Source: Thermoplasmatales archaeon UBA509 (GTDB lineage: Archaea; Thermoplasmatota; Thermoplasmata; Thermoplasmatales; Thermoplasmataceae). Taken from it: a DNA stretch of 13,747 bases. The notes beneath the pieces are model-generated. The model saw only the letters and a program-made list of their open reading frames with translations. It did no database searches and had not been told where the DNA came from. Numbering within the stretch: position 1 is the stretch's first letter; each line of letters starts with the position of its first letter. Made by a program: the position numbers and the translations under genes. The stretch covers positions 1 to 13,747 of the forward strand of contig DAJC01000025.1 of the NCBI GenBank assembly GCA_002498845.1. The letters are read 5' to 3'. Below are positions 1 to 6,150 of this stretch, piece after piece.

Positions 1-42
1 GGAATTATGCAACACACTTGGTTCCATCCAAAATTAGAAGTA

Positions 43-629
43 ATGGCAAAAATTTTTGTTGTAAGGCATGCTGAAACAGAGGTTGTACCAAACATACCTG
101 CTGACCAGTGGAAGCTCAAGGATGGTTCATTTGATGCTATGAAAACAATGATGAAGGGCGTAGATATCACCGAGGTCCAAACCATATATTACAGCCCGCT
201 TGTCAAGGCAAAACATACGGCACAGATTATTAGTGAGTTTTTCGGCATTGCATTAGAAGAACGACAATGCTTGAGAGAAGTTGAAAGATACTTTGGATTT
301 ATAGATGAGGAGACTTTCAGGACACGCGTTGCGGAATATTTTTCGGGGTGTGATGATCGGAATTTTGAAAGTTATAGTACCGCCAGAGACAGGATAATCT
401 CCTGTTTAAAAAGTCTTATAGCAGGGGCTCCTGGTAAATCCATATAATTGTCTCTCACGGAATGATTATTTCAATTCTTTACAGTCATCTCATCGGGGTT
501 TCCAAAGGTTATGGAGATTGGCAAAAAATTAAGATGCCTGATCTCTCTATATTGGACATGGACAATAATGTCGTTGAGAAAGGGTTCTTCCAAGGTTTCA
601 AAATCAAGAACGCATTATGGCCCAGATAG
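43..629 (+). pseudogene. Histidine phosphatase (phosphoglycerate-mutase-like), frameshifted
   Basis: This is a member of the histidine phosphatase superfamily, which removes phosphate through a phospho-histidine intermediate; the substrate cannot be told. The first part, from the ATG at 43, opens with the catalytic RHAET motif (residues 8-12) and runs 134 codons to a TAA at 445-447. Directly after that, another frame (447 to the TAG at 627-629) continues the family pattern with I-V-S-H-G, which carries the second catalytic histidine, and about 60 further residues. A loss of one base in the ATATAATT stretch near 443-449 explains both halves. Joined, they make about 195 residues, normal for the family. 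The ATG at 7 would only add 12 unrelated residues, so 43 is the better start. As it stands the first product lacks the second histidine and should be inactive. A sequencing error or programmed frameshifting cannot be excluded. Confidence 0.72.
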
Positions 630-999
630 TAAAGATGATTCTGAACCACGATGTTAAGAACTAAAGTTTAGAAACTTCGCATTTGGGGCAAGATTAGAAA
701 AACAGGTCTTTGTCAATGGCTCTTTGTCTCCAACTTGAGGACCATCTCAATGAGCTATGTATCCATAGAGTCTATTCTTCACTAATCTTTCTCCTTGCCG
801 ATACCTGCCCTTCCCTCTCTTTTGCAGGCATTTCTCTTGCCAGATAATAATATTTATAATTGTAATTTCAACCATTATTTTAACGAAATTGAGCGGGAAA
901 TCCCCTTTCGAAAGATAGGGGAGGAGATCATTGTCGATGCTGTCCTAATTATTCCTGTAAAAAAGACAGGATATCTTTGCTGACCCGGTCCAGTTAGAT
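630..999. other. Gene-free stretch between phosphatase remnant and vapC
   Basis: No supported gene is seen here on either strand. An open frame at 795-983 (+) has no recognisable domain, no promoter of note, and ends just before the tRNA-like remnant; it is treated as chance. The stretch holds a C-rich/G-rich inverted pair (TCCCC at 901-905 against GGGGA near 918-922) and the hairpin at 953-971 described separately. Confidence 0.5.
953..971 (-). terminator. Possible vapBC transcription terminator
   Basis: TCCTGT at 953-958 and ACAGGA at 966-971 are a perfect six-base inverted repeat around an A-rich loop, which reads as a run of six T on the minus strand. It lies about 60 bases beyond the vapC stop codon. 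Archaeal termination usually needs only a T-rich tract, so this is a plausible but unproven terminator. Confidence 0.3.
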
Positions 1000-1021
1000 C
1001 AAAGGCAATGGATTCAGGGTC
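1000..1021 (+). other. tRNA-Leu(CAG)-like remnant
   Basis: The block AAAGGC-N-ATGGATT-N-AGGGTC matches the intact tRNA-Leu at 1960-1980 at 19 of 21 positions, covering the end of the D-arm, the 5' side of the anticodon stem and the anticodon loop. The anticodon position reads CAG (leucine) instead of TAG. Upstream (985-999) similarity is patchy and downstream it stops abruptly in the 3' side of the anticodon stem, with no T-arm or acceptor stem following. It is therefore a fragment, in the same orientation as the intact tRNA and on the other side of vapBC. A chance match is unlikely but the origin (integration scar or decay) is inferred. Confidence 0.45.
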
Positions 1022-1029
1022 AAGCCACT

Positions 1030-1446
1030 TTAACGTCTAATAGGTATTCTTTGGATCTCTTTGATTTCATCGAAATCCGCATCATCTGTTATAATTTTAA
1101 AGATATTTCGCTCAATTGCACAAGACAGGTGAATAGAATCCCTAGGTTTCAGGTTGTATTTTTCACGGAGGGCTTGGCTTCTCCTTATGACCTCATCGTC
1201 TACTGCTATAAATCGCAGGAATGGAAAATTCAGGAACTTTTTGCCAATCTCAATAGCATCGGTTTTCCCCAAGGTTCGTTCAATAACATAAGAGACTTCA
1301 TCCCAAGTTAAAGTTGAAGTGTATGCTTGTATATCTTTTCTCTCTATTTGTGATAATATCTCCCTTGCTCTTTCAGACTCTTTAAGATCACCGTAAAGTA
1401 CCGGGTATAAGAAAACGTTGGAATCAATGTAAAACGTTTCTTTCAT
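1030..1446 (-). CDS. vapC: PIN-domain ribonuclease toxin (VapC family)
   Basis: This is a 138-residue PIN-domain protein, the usual size for VapC toxins, which are Mg2+-dependent ribonucleases that stop growth by cutting RNA (tRNA or rRNA loops in studied cases) when their antitoxin is lost. The acidic active-site set is present in order: D8 in the opening Y-I-D-S-N, E50 in W-D-E-V, D103 in P-R-D-S-I-H, and D121/D122 with D126 in I-T-D-D-A-D-F-D. Its start overlaps the end of the antitoxin gene by 23 bases, so the pair is translated from one message with coupled dosage. It lies between a tRNA-Leu fragment and an intact tRNA-Leu gene, a common place for mobile or island genes. The target RNA cannot be read from the sequence. 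Confidence 0.88.
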   Translation of the reverse strand: MKETFYIDSNVFLYPVLYGDLKESERAREILSQIERKDIQAYTSTLTWDEVSYVIERTLGKTDAIEIGKKFLNFPFLRFIAVDDEVIRRSQALREKYNLKPRDSIHLSCAIERNIFKIITDDADFDEIKEIQRIPIRR

Positions 1447-1678
1447 ATTGTTCCTCGGTTATTTTCTTAATATCAGCCCTCTTCGTGAGCTTCTTTGAAT
1501 AGGTTGTACAATAATAATCTACATAAGTTACTGATTCTGGTTTTAGTTTTCGTATTATAACCGAATCATCCATAATATCAACAATAACTTCAGAATATTC
1601 CTTGATTCCGATTTTATCCCTGATGTCTTTTGGTATGACTACCTGACCTTTAGGTCCTACTGTTGTTTTCTTTTCCAT
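1424..1678 (-). CDS. vapB: AbrB/SpoVT-type antitoxin (VapB family)
   Basis: This 84-residue protein has a swapped-hairpin AbrB/SpoVT DNA-binding domain at residues 3-46, with the diagnostic sequence K-G-Q-V-V-I-P-K-D-I-R (10-20) followed by a second beta-rich segment around V-I-V-D and V-I-I-R-K. The remaining 35 residues are polar and probably wrap over the VapC active site, as in known VapBC complexes. Such antitoxins bind their own promoter as dimers, more tightly with the toxin bound. A perfect 8-base inverted repeat lies over the TATA box 12-34 bases before the start codon, a ready-made operator. The TATA-to-ATG distance of about 27 bases suggests a leaderless message. It is first in the operon and overlaps vapC. 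Confidence 0.87.
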   Translation of the reverse strand: MEKKTTVGPKGQVVIPKDIRDKIGIKEYSEVIVDIMDDSVIIRKLKPESVTYVDYYCTTYSKKLTKRADIKKITEEQYERNVLH

Positions 1679-1689
1679 ATACTGTTTAT

Positions 1690-1712
1690 ATGTATAACTT
1701 ATATTTATACAT
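1690..1712 (-). promoter_or_regulatory. vapBC promoter with palindromic operator
   Basis: ATGTATAA (1690-1697) and TTATACAT (1705-1712) form a perfect inverted repeat with a 7-base spacer. On the minus strand the right arm and spacer contain GTATAAATAT, a good archaeal TATA box centred about 27 bases before the vapB ATG. A bound dimer here would block the TATA-binding protein, which fits autorepression by VapB or VapBC. Confidence 0.65.
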
Positions 1713-1904
1713 TTTAGTAAGCCACAAATAATGCGATGGAGTGTGTGGCATCATCACCATGAATTTCACTGTACAGGAGAACCATGTAACACAGTTTTAG
1801 ATTATTATTCAAAAAATTTGCATTTAGAGTTAATTCAAACTTCTTTCAGTCACACTTCTTAGAGAAAGACTACTTACTCACTTTTATACAATTTTTAGCA
1901 TCTT
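1713..1904. other. Gene-free AT-rich spacer between vapB and tRNA-Leu
   Basis: Nothing convincing is seen here. A 13-codon frame begins at the ATG near 1759 and ends in TAG, too short to call. A TTTATA at 1882-1887 is about 50 bases before the tRNA, too far to be its main TATA box. Confidence 0.4.
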
Positions 1905-1913
1905 TCATATATT
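1905..1913 (+). promoter_or_regulatory. Possible TATA box of tRNA-Leu
   Basis: The CATATATT stretch is centred about 27 bases upstream of the first tRNA base, the spacing expected for TBP/TFB-dependent transcription in archaea. No other test is possible from the sequence. Confidence 0.35.
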
Positions 1914-1936
1914 CCCGGTTAATCCCTTATTACATT

Positions 1937-2021
1937 GCGGAGGTTGTCGAGCCAGGTTAAAGGCGATGGATTTAGGGTCCATTCCCGTAGGGGTCCGAGG
2001 GTTCGAATCCCTCCCTCCGCA
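1937..2021 (+). tRNA. tRNA-Leu (anticodon TAG)
   Basis: All arms can be folded by eye. The acceptor stem GCGGAGG (1937-1943) pairs perfectly with CCTCCGC (2014-2020), with discriminator A at 2021. The anticodon stem ATGGA/TCCAT (1966-1970 with 1978-1982) closes a seven-base loop T-T-TAG-G-G, anticodon at 1973-1975, decoding CUN leucine codons. The T-arm GAGGG-TTCGAAT-CCCTC (1997-2013) is perfect. A long variable arm with CCC-GTA-GGG marks it as a class II (leucine) tRNA. CCA is not encoded, so it is added after transcription. There is no intron. A partial leucine-tRNA copy about 940 bases upstream suggests this neighbourhood has been an integration target. Confidence 0.95.
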
Positions 2022-2112
2022 TGAAAACCAAAATTTACATAATGCTTTTGAGGGTGTTTATTGTTTAACACCTCAAATTTTCTCAAGGTTATGTTAACCA
2101 TAATTTGTATGA

Positions 2113-2814
2113 TTATAATTTTCCTGATGAGACAGTTAAATTAAAAACCTTGAGGACACCATTGAACGTAGTCTGCGACATTATCTTCAAAGAGGTCAGA
2201 TTGACCCAAGCGCTCACATTCTTCAGATTAAGCAGTGCCTGTGAAGGTTGATGACTGTACAGCATTAAAGTTACACTGACATTGTAGTTTCCCTGAGGTA
2301 TGTTTATAGGGGACATCACAACCGATAATCTATCCCTCGAGAATTCATTCCACAGAACCACGGCAGTTCCCACACCACTGTAGCCCATAGGTCCAGATAT
2401 GCCAGCAGGTTCCTGTAAATAATTAAAATTGCCATACCCTAGATTATTTGCTGCTGGTGAGATCATTACTTTCATTGAAAACATTGAATAATAAAGTGAA
2501 AAATACGTACCATTTTGCGTGGTAGTGGTAAGATTTGTTATAAGATCAGTTTCAGTAATATTTTGTGGTGAAGAATTCACGGTAAAAAGAGGTGCAAAAG
2601 CTATTGGGCCACCAGAATAATGTTCGAGGCTGAAATTGATCACAAAAACTGCACCTGTTGAGTTGTTATAAGGATCAACATAGAATGTCTTTTGACCGGT
2701 ATTCACAAATATATCTTTGCTGAAATGGTCTCCTGTTACATACACAAACATCGAAGCCACGATTACTGAAGAGATCAGTATGGCAGCAATTATGACCTTG
2801 AGGTGTCTTCTCAT
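2113..2814 (-). CDS. Secreted or membrane-anchored sequon-rich protein, unknown function
   Basis: I do not recognise a family for this 233-residue protein. Residues 1-6 are basic (M-R-R-H-L-K), followed by a hydrophobic stretch at about 7-26 that fits a signal peptide or single N-terminal anchor; there is no second membrane helix. The rest is beta-rich, polar and poor in charge, with no cysteine motif or metal site. It holds about 11 N-x-S/T sequons (for example N50, N51, N60, N80, N85, N94, N101 and four near the C-terminus), far above chance, which suggests a heavily N-glycosylated surface protein exposed to an acidic exterior. It stands alone on the minus strand, divergent from the SMP-30 gene, and has a palindrome over its promoter. 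It could be a pilin-like, S-layer-associated or binding protein; none of these can be chosen. Confidence 0.7.
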   Translation of the reverse strand: MRRHLKVIIAAILISSVIVASMFVYVTGDHFSKDIFVNTGQKTFYVDPYNNSTGAVFVINFSLEHYSGGPIAFAPLFTVNSSPQNITETDLITNLTTTTQNGTYFSLYYSMFSMKVMISPAANNLGYGNFNYLQEPAGISGPMGYSGVGTAVVLWNEFSRDRLSVVMSPINIPQGNYNVSVTLMLYSHQPSQALLNLKNVSAWVNLTSLKIMSQTTFNGVLKVFNLTVSSGKL

Positions 2815-2819
2815 GTTTG

Positions 2820-2850
2820 TAAAATATAGAAAGGTCTATATTTTAAAATT
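2820..2850 (-). promoter_or_regulatory. Promoter of the sequon-rich protein with 10-base inverted repeat
   Basis: TAAAATATAG (2820-2829) and CTATATTTTA (2836-2845) are perfectly complementary arms around a 6-base spacer. The repeat ends 6 bases before the start codon at 2814, and its far arm merges with a TTTTAAAATATA box centred about 30 bases upstream. It is best read as an operator over the TATA/transcription start region. An RNA hairpin is the alternative, less likely because the transcript would start inside it. Confidence 0.45.
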
Positions 2851-2962
2851 TCGCTCATCGGAATTTCATATCTGTGGAAGAACTCTACTTGTTCCCGTGT
2901 AAAGTTTCGGTTTAAAATCTGCCTGACTGTTATAACCTGAGCCTGGAAGCGTCTATGGCTCG

Positions 2963-2976
2963 GTAAATATTAAAAT
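2963..2976 (+). promoter_or_regulatory. TATA box of the SMP-30 gene
   Basis: An AAATATTA-type box at 2965-2972 is centred 29 bases before the ATG at 2998, fitting a leaderless transcript from that ATG. It also means the in-frame ATG at 2977 is probably not transcribed. Confidence 0.5.
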
Positions 2977-2997
2977 ATGCTCCTTCAATCAATAGAA

Positions 2998-3846
2998 ATG
3001 GAACCTGTAATAGTTGCTCCCAGTCTTGACATTCTTGGAGAGGGTCCAACGTGGGCCGGCAGAACCCGTAAAATCTACTGGGTCGACATCAAGGGGAGAA
3101 GGTATCATTCCATGGACTTGGAGTCAGGAAAGATAAGCACATTCAACTCAATTGGAATGATCTCGTCAATCGTTCCAACTGATGGAAACTACATGGCGGC
3201 TACAGTTGATCACGGTTATTATCTTGTTGACAGCAATGGCAATCATGAGCTCATTACAGAGATCGGGAGCGGGAATGACGGTTGCAGATTCAATGACGGA
3301 AAAGCTGATCCTTTCGGAAATTACGTGGCCGGAACAATGGATCTGAACGAGAGTAAACCGATTGGCAGCCTTTATGGTCTTAAGGGAAAGTCGCCAAAAA
3401 TGATGCTGGTGAATCTAACCATATCAAACGGTATAGCATGGGACATCGGGAAGCGAATTTTTTATCATATTGACACGCCCAGAAGGAGGGTGGATGCGTA
3501 TTCATACGATTCTTCCCTGAATCTGGAAAGGATAGGGGTGGCAGCTGAATTCAAGGATCTCCCGGGGAATCCGGATGGCATGGTCATAGATGCTGATGGC
3601 AGACTATGGGTGGCACACTGGGGTGGTGGCCAGATTTCAGTATTCGAACCAGATAGCGGAAGAAAGGTTGACGAGATACGCTTCCCGGCTATCAATATAA
3701 CTTCCTGCACATTTGCAGGCGATGATCTGACTGACCTGTATGTGACATCGGCATCCACAGGTGAACCGGGTGACATGGGTGGTTCACTGTTCGTTGTTCA
3801 CACCGGCATTACGGGTGGCAAAACCTATGAGTATCACGTAGTATGA
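2998..3846 (+). CDS. SMP-30/gluconolactonase family lactone hydrolase
   Basis: This is a six-bladed beta-propeller of the SMP-30/regucalcin/gluconolactonase family, which opens sugar-acid lactones with a single divalent metal ion. From the ATG at 2998 it has 282 residues, close to the usual 290-300. The metal ligands are in place: E15 in L-G-E-G-P-T-W, N99 in R-F-N-D-G-K, N144 in S-N-G-I-A-W and D193 in N-P-D-G-M-V-I-D, with spacing much like human SMP-30 (18, 103, 154, 204). The likely role is hydrolysis of the lactone made by sugar dehydrogenases in non-phosphorylative Entner-Doudoroff or pentose oxidation, known in Thermoplasmatales. No dehydrogenase or dehydratase gene lies next to it, so the exact sugar is open. 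An in-frame ATG at 2977 would add seven residues but overlaps the TATA region. The protein has no signal peptide and should be cytoplasmic. Confidence 0.88.
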   Translation: MEPVIVAPSLDILGEGPTWAGRTRKIYWVDIKGRRYHSMDLESGKISTFNSIGMISSIVPTDGNYMAATVDHGYYLVDSNGNHELITEIGSGNDGCRFNDGKADPFGNYVAGTMDLNESKPIGSLYGLKGKSPKMMLVNLTISNGIAWDIGKRIFYHIDTPRRRVDAYSYDSSLNLERIGVAAEFKDLPGNPDGMVIDADGRLWVAHWGGGQISVFEPDSGRKVDEIRFPAINITSCTFAGDDLTDLYVTSASTGEPGDMGGSLFVVHTGITGGKTYEYHVV

Positions 3847-3890
3847 ACTTCGACCTGGCTGTATTTCACCATAGAATTTCCTTTTTAACA
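3847..3890 (+). terminator. Possible T-tract terminator after the SMP-30 gene
   Basis: A run of five T at 3882-3886, about 35 bases after the stop, lies in the convergent spacer between the SMP-30 and peptidase genes. No strong hairpin precedes it. This is a weak call based on the archaeal preference for T-rich termination sites. Confidence 0.25.
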
Positions 3891-4025
3891 TCGGCATTAA
3901 ATGACCAGGAGCTCAGAAACCTGATCCTATCATTTTGAACCAGGAGTATTTGCAGAAATAATGGAACCACATTTACACTGGCAGTCAGACCCAGACATGG
4001 TGGGAGGCGGGGATAATTTCATTCG

Positions 4026-5786
4026 TCAGTTCTTCAGGTATCTGTCGAACCACTTCAGTTTGATTTCCAGTCTGTCAACCATGTTCTTTGGTACTCCACT
4101 CCTGGCATGTTCATGATTGTCGCCCTGGTATCTTACCAGTTCGGTCTCAACGTTGTTAAGCTTCAGGGCCACATAGAACTGTTCGGCTTGTTCAATTGGG
4201 CAGCGATAATCCTCCTCACCTGTTATGAGCATGGTTGGGGTTTTCACCTTCTCAGCATAGCTGATTGGGGAGAGTTCCATCAGTTTCCTCATGCCGTCCA
4301 TGGAATATGGCCTCTCGATATTCAGTTCCAATGTGTTGAACCAGAAGCCTATGTCGCTGGTGCCCACCATGCTCAGGAGGTTGGATATTGATCTCTCTGA
4401 AATCGCTGCCCTGAACATTTCTGTCTGCGTGACTATCCAGTTTGTCATGAAACCGCCGTATGATCCTCCCGTCAGGCCAAGTTTTTCATTGATTCCATAC
4501 TTCTCTCGAATAACGCCGATAAATTTCTTAACGTAGTTGTATGCGGAACCGCCCCAGTCTCCCACGCAGGCCCTGGCATACTCCTGTCCATAACCTGTGC
4601 TTCCAGGCGGATTTGTGAAAATTATGTTGTATCCGTTCTGGAACATATACTGGAATTCCATGAAGTAAGAATGCCCATAGGCATCATGGGGTCCCCCATG
4701 GATAAAAACCAGTGAAGGTGAATCCTTCGAACGAAACATTACAAAACCTTCGCCTCCATCCATATCCATCACATCCGCTTTCTTGCCCAGCACCCCAGGA
4801 TTCATGTCATATTCCCTGTTGAAGTGAATAATGGAGGGATGTTCCTGGGTGGAATATGCAAAAGCCAGCACCCCGGAAACGTCATAATCTGTGATATTCC
4901 TGTGCTCCTCAGTCAATCTGGTCACCGCGTTACTAATGCGGTATATGAATGAAGAGGATTTCTCCCGCCCAATGGCGTAAAGATCATTCCCATGGAATCT
5001 GACGGAATACTTCGCACCGGCAAAGGAATCCGAAATAACTGTGTTGGCCGAATCATTGCCCAGAACGATATTTCTGCCTTCCTCCGGGAAAATTATACTG
5101 CTAATCTCCCATGGCTTCAGACCGTAGTGGCCGGAAAATGCTATTCTTCCTTTCTCCGATATGTCATAATCGTTGATTTCGGCAGATTCACCCGTTATTC
5201 TCTTCACGACTTTGCCGCCGGAGTCAATCTCCAGAAGATCACTCAGGGAATAATCATCGCCGAATTCTGAAGTTTCTATGACAATGCGTCCCCCATTCCT
5301 CTTGACCCCAAGCACGTCAAACTTTCCTCCATAAATCTTAACCGGATTTTCCCCAATCCTGTAAAGGTTGTAATAACTGCGAAGCAGGCCACGGCCGTTG
5401 AACCTGTACTTCAGCCTGTCGGCGTAGAATGGGAGTTCACCGTCAGCCTTTTCTGCGGCGACCACGAGTATGTCGCTCCCGGAAATGGAGAAGTCCACGA
5501 TCTTGGCAAAGGATGCAATCTCCCTTGGTTCCTTACCTTGTCCCATGGACATCAGGGTCTCTTTCTCTTTCTCATACCTGATGTAATAGAGGACGCCATC
5601 CACCAGCCTGGGAGATCGTTCCGATTCTCCAAATGTGATCTGCTCTGGATCCGAACTGCCTGAAATTCTATAAATGCAGGATTTATACTCTCCGTTCTTT
5701 ATGTATTTCTGCACAAAGAACAGGGTATCACCTGAAACGCTGAGATCAGTTGCAAATTTTATGGAGTAAGCTTCCGTGGCGTTCAT
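4026..5786 (-). CDS. S9 family serine peptidase (acylaminoacyl-peptidase/prolyl oligopeptidase type)
   Basis: This enzyme cuts short peptides, probably releasing blocked or ordinary N-terminal residues or dipeptides in late cytoplasmic protein turnover. Numbered from the GTG at 5807, residues 1 to about 355 form a repeated beta-propeller gate and about 360-593 an alpha/beta-hydrolase domain. The catalytic triad is S449 in G-G-S-Y-G-G-F, D533 in G-E-E-D-Y-R-C-P and H565 in D-N-H-E-H-A-R. The oxyanion segment I-H-G-G-P-H (about 370) and the N-P-P-G-S-T-G-Y-G motif are also typical of the S9C branch. Length is normal for the family and there is no signal peptide. The start at ATG 5786 is preferred because a TATA-like CTTTATT lies 28 bases upstream; the GTG at 5807 is an in-frame alternative adding seven residues. 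The gene is monocistronic, convergent with SMP-30. Confidence 0.9.
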   Translation of the reverse strand: MNATEAYSIKFATDLSVSGDTLFFVQKYIKNGEYKSCIYRISGSSDPEQITFGESERSPRLVDGVLYYIRYEKEKETLMSMGQGKEPREIASFAKIVDFSISGSDILVVAAEKADGELPFYADRLKYRFNGRGLLRSYYNLYRIGENPVKIYGGKFDVLGVKRNGGRIVIETSEFGDDYSLSDLLEIDSGGKVVKRITGESAEINDYDISEKGRIAFSGHYGLKPWEISSIIFPEEGRNIVLGNDSANTVISDSFAGAKYSVRFHGNDLYAIGREKSSSFIYRISNAVTRLTEEHRNITDYDVSGVLAFAYSTQEHPSIIHFNREYDMNPGVLGKKADVMDMDGGEGFVMFRSKDSPSLVFIHGGPHDAYGHSYFMEFQYMFQNGYNIIFTNPPGSTGYGQEYARACVGDWGGSAYNYVKKFIGVIREKYGINEKLGLTGGSYGGFMTNWIVTQTEMFRAAISERSISNLLSMVGTSDIGFWFNTLELNIERPYSMDGMRKLMELSPISYAEKVKTPTMLITGEEDYRCPIEQAEQFYVALKLNNVETELVRYQGDNHEHARSGVPKNMVDRLEIKLKWFDRYLKN

Positions 5787-5807
5787 GATTGAAAGATCAT
5801 TGCACAC

Positions 5808-5821
5808 TCAATAAAGTTTGT
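5808..5821 (-). promoter_or_regulatory. TATA-like box of the S9 peptidase gene
   Basis: On the minus strand AACTTTATTG is centred about 28 bases upstream of the ATG at 5786. It is a moderate match to an archaeal TATA box and favours the 5786 start over the GTG at 5807. Confidence 0.4.
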
Positions 5822-5861
5822 TATTCCACGCAGAGGTACTTATGGGCAGCAACCACTTACT

Positions 5862-6086
5862 TCATCGGAGGCCATTCTCATGGCAGTGCTTCCGGATGAT
5901 GTGGATGATCTGTTCATCACCTAGCCATTTTTCATCTTCGTGCACAGAGATTCCAAGGTTGAATCAAGATATTCCTTTTTCAGTCAAATTATGCCTTGTA
6001 AACACCGGAAGAACCTTTGCAGTTCATGAACCAGATCCATTATCCTGCAGTTGCCAAATTATGATGCAGGGATTGTGATGAAGCAT
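5862..6086 (-). pseudogene. Possible decayed small gene
   Basis: In the divergent spacer between the peptidase and DUF72 genes, one minus-strand frame from an ATG at 6086 to a TGA at 5862-5864 reads protein-like over 74 codons but is broken by two in-frame TGA codons (6024-6026 and 5964-5966). The segments (for example one containing K-V-L-P-V-F-T-R-H-N and one containing H-E-D-E-K-W-L-G-D-E-Q) have balanced, charged composition unlike random AT-rich DNA. The shared AT-rich box at 6121-6135 could serve as its TATA box. I recognise no family. An open frame on the opposite strand (5818-6078) is rich in Cys, His, Met and Trp and looks like an antisense shadow. The call is weak; the stretch may simply be non-coding. 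Confidence 0.2.
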
Positions 6087-6120
6087 CCCAACAACAGAAT
6101 TCTGGGAAAAATACGGTTCC

Positions 6121-6135
6121 AATATATTTATAATA
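6121..6135 (+). promoter_or_regulatory. TATA box of the DUF72 gene
   Basis: An AATATATTTATAATA block is centred about 24 bases before the ATG at 6151. It is nearly symmetric in AT content and could also drive leftward transcription. Confidence 0.5.
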
Positions 6136-6150
6136 CATTTGAAATGCGTG

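Noticed and set aside
795..983. A 62-codon open frame on the plus strand
   Set aside because: It has no recognisable domain, no convincing promoter, and covers the possible vapBC terminator hairpin.
985..1030. The tRNA-like remnant as half of a split or intron-bearing tRNA gene
   Set aside because: No matching 3' half with a T-arm (G-G-T-T-C-G type) or acceptor stem is found elsewhere in the window, and the similarity stops inside the anticodon stem.
1919..2101. A 60-codon open frame on the minus strand
   Set aside because: It runs straight across the well-folded tRNA-Leu gene and its middle is the antisense of the tRNA arms; such frames are a common false call.
5818..6078. An 86-codon open frame on the plus strand, rich in Cys, His, Met and Trp
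   Set aside because: Its composition is unlike the other genes here and it is antisense to the more protein-like, though broken, minus-strand frame.
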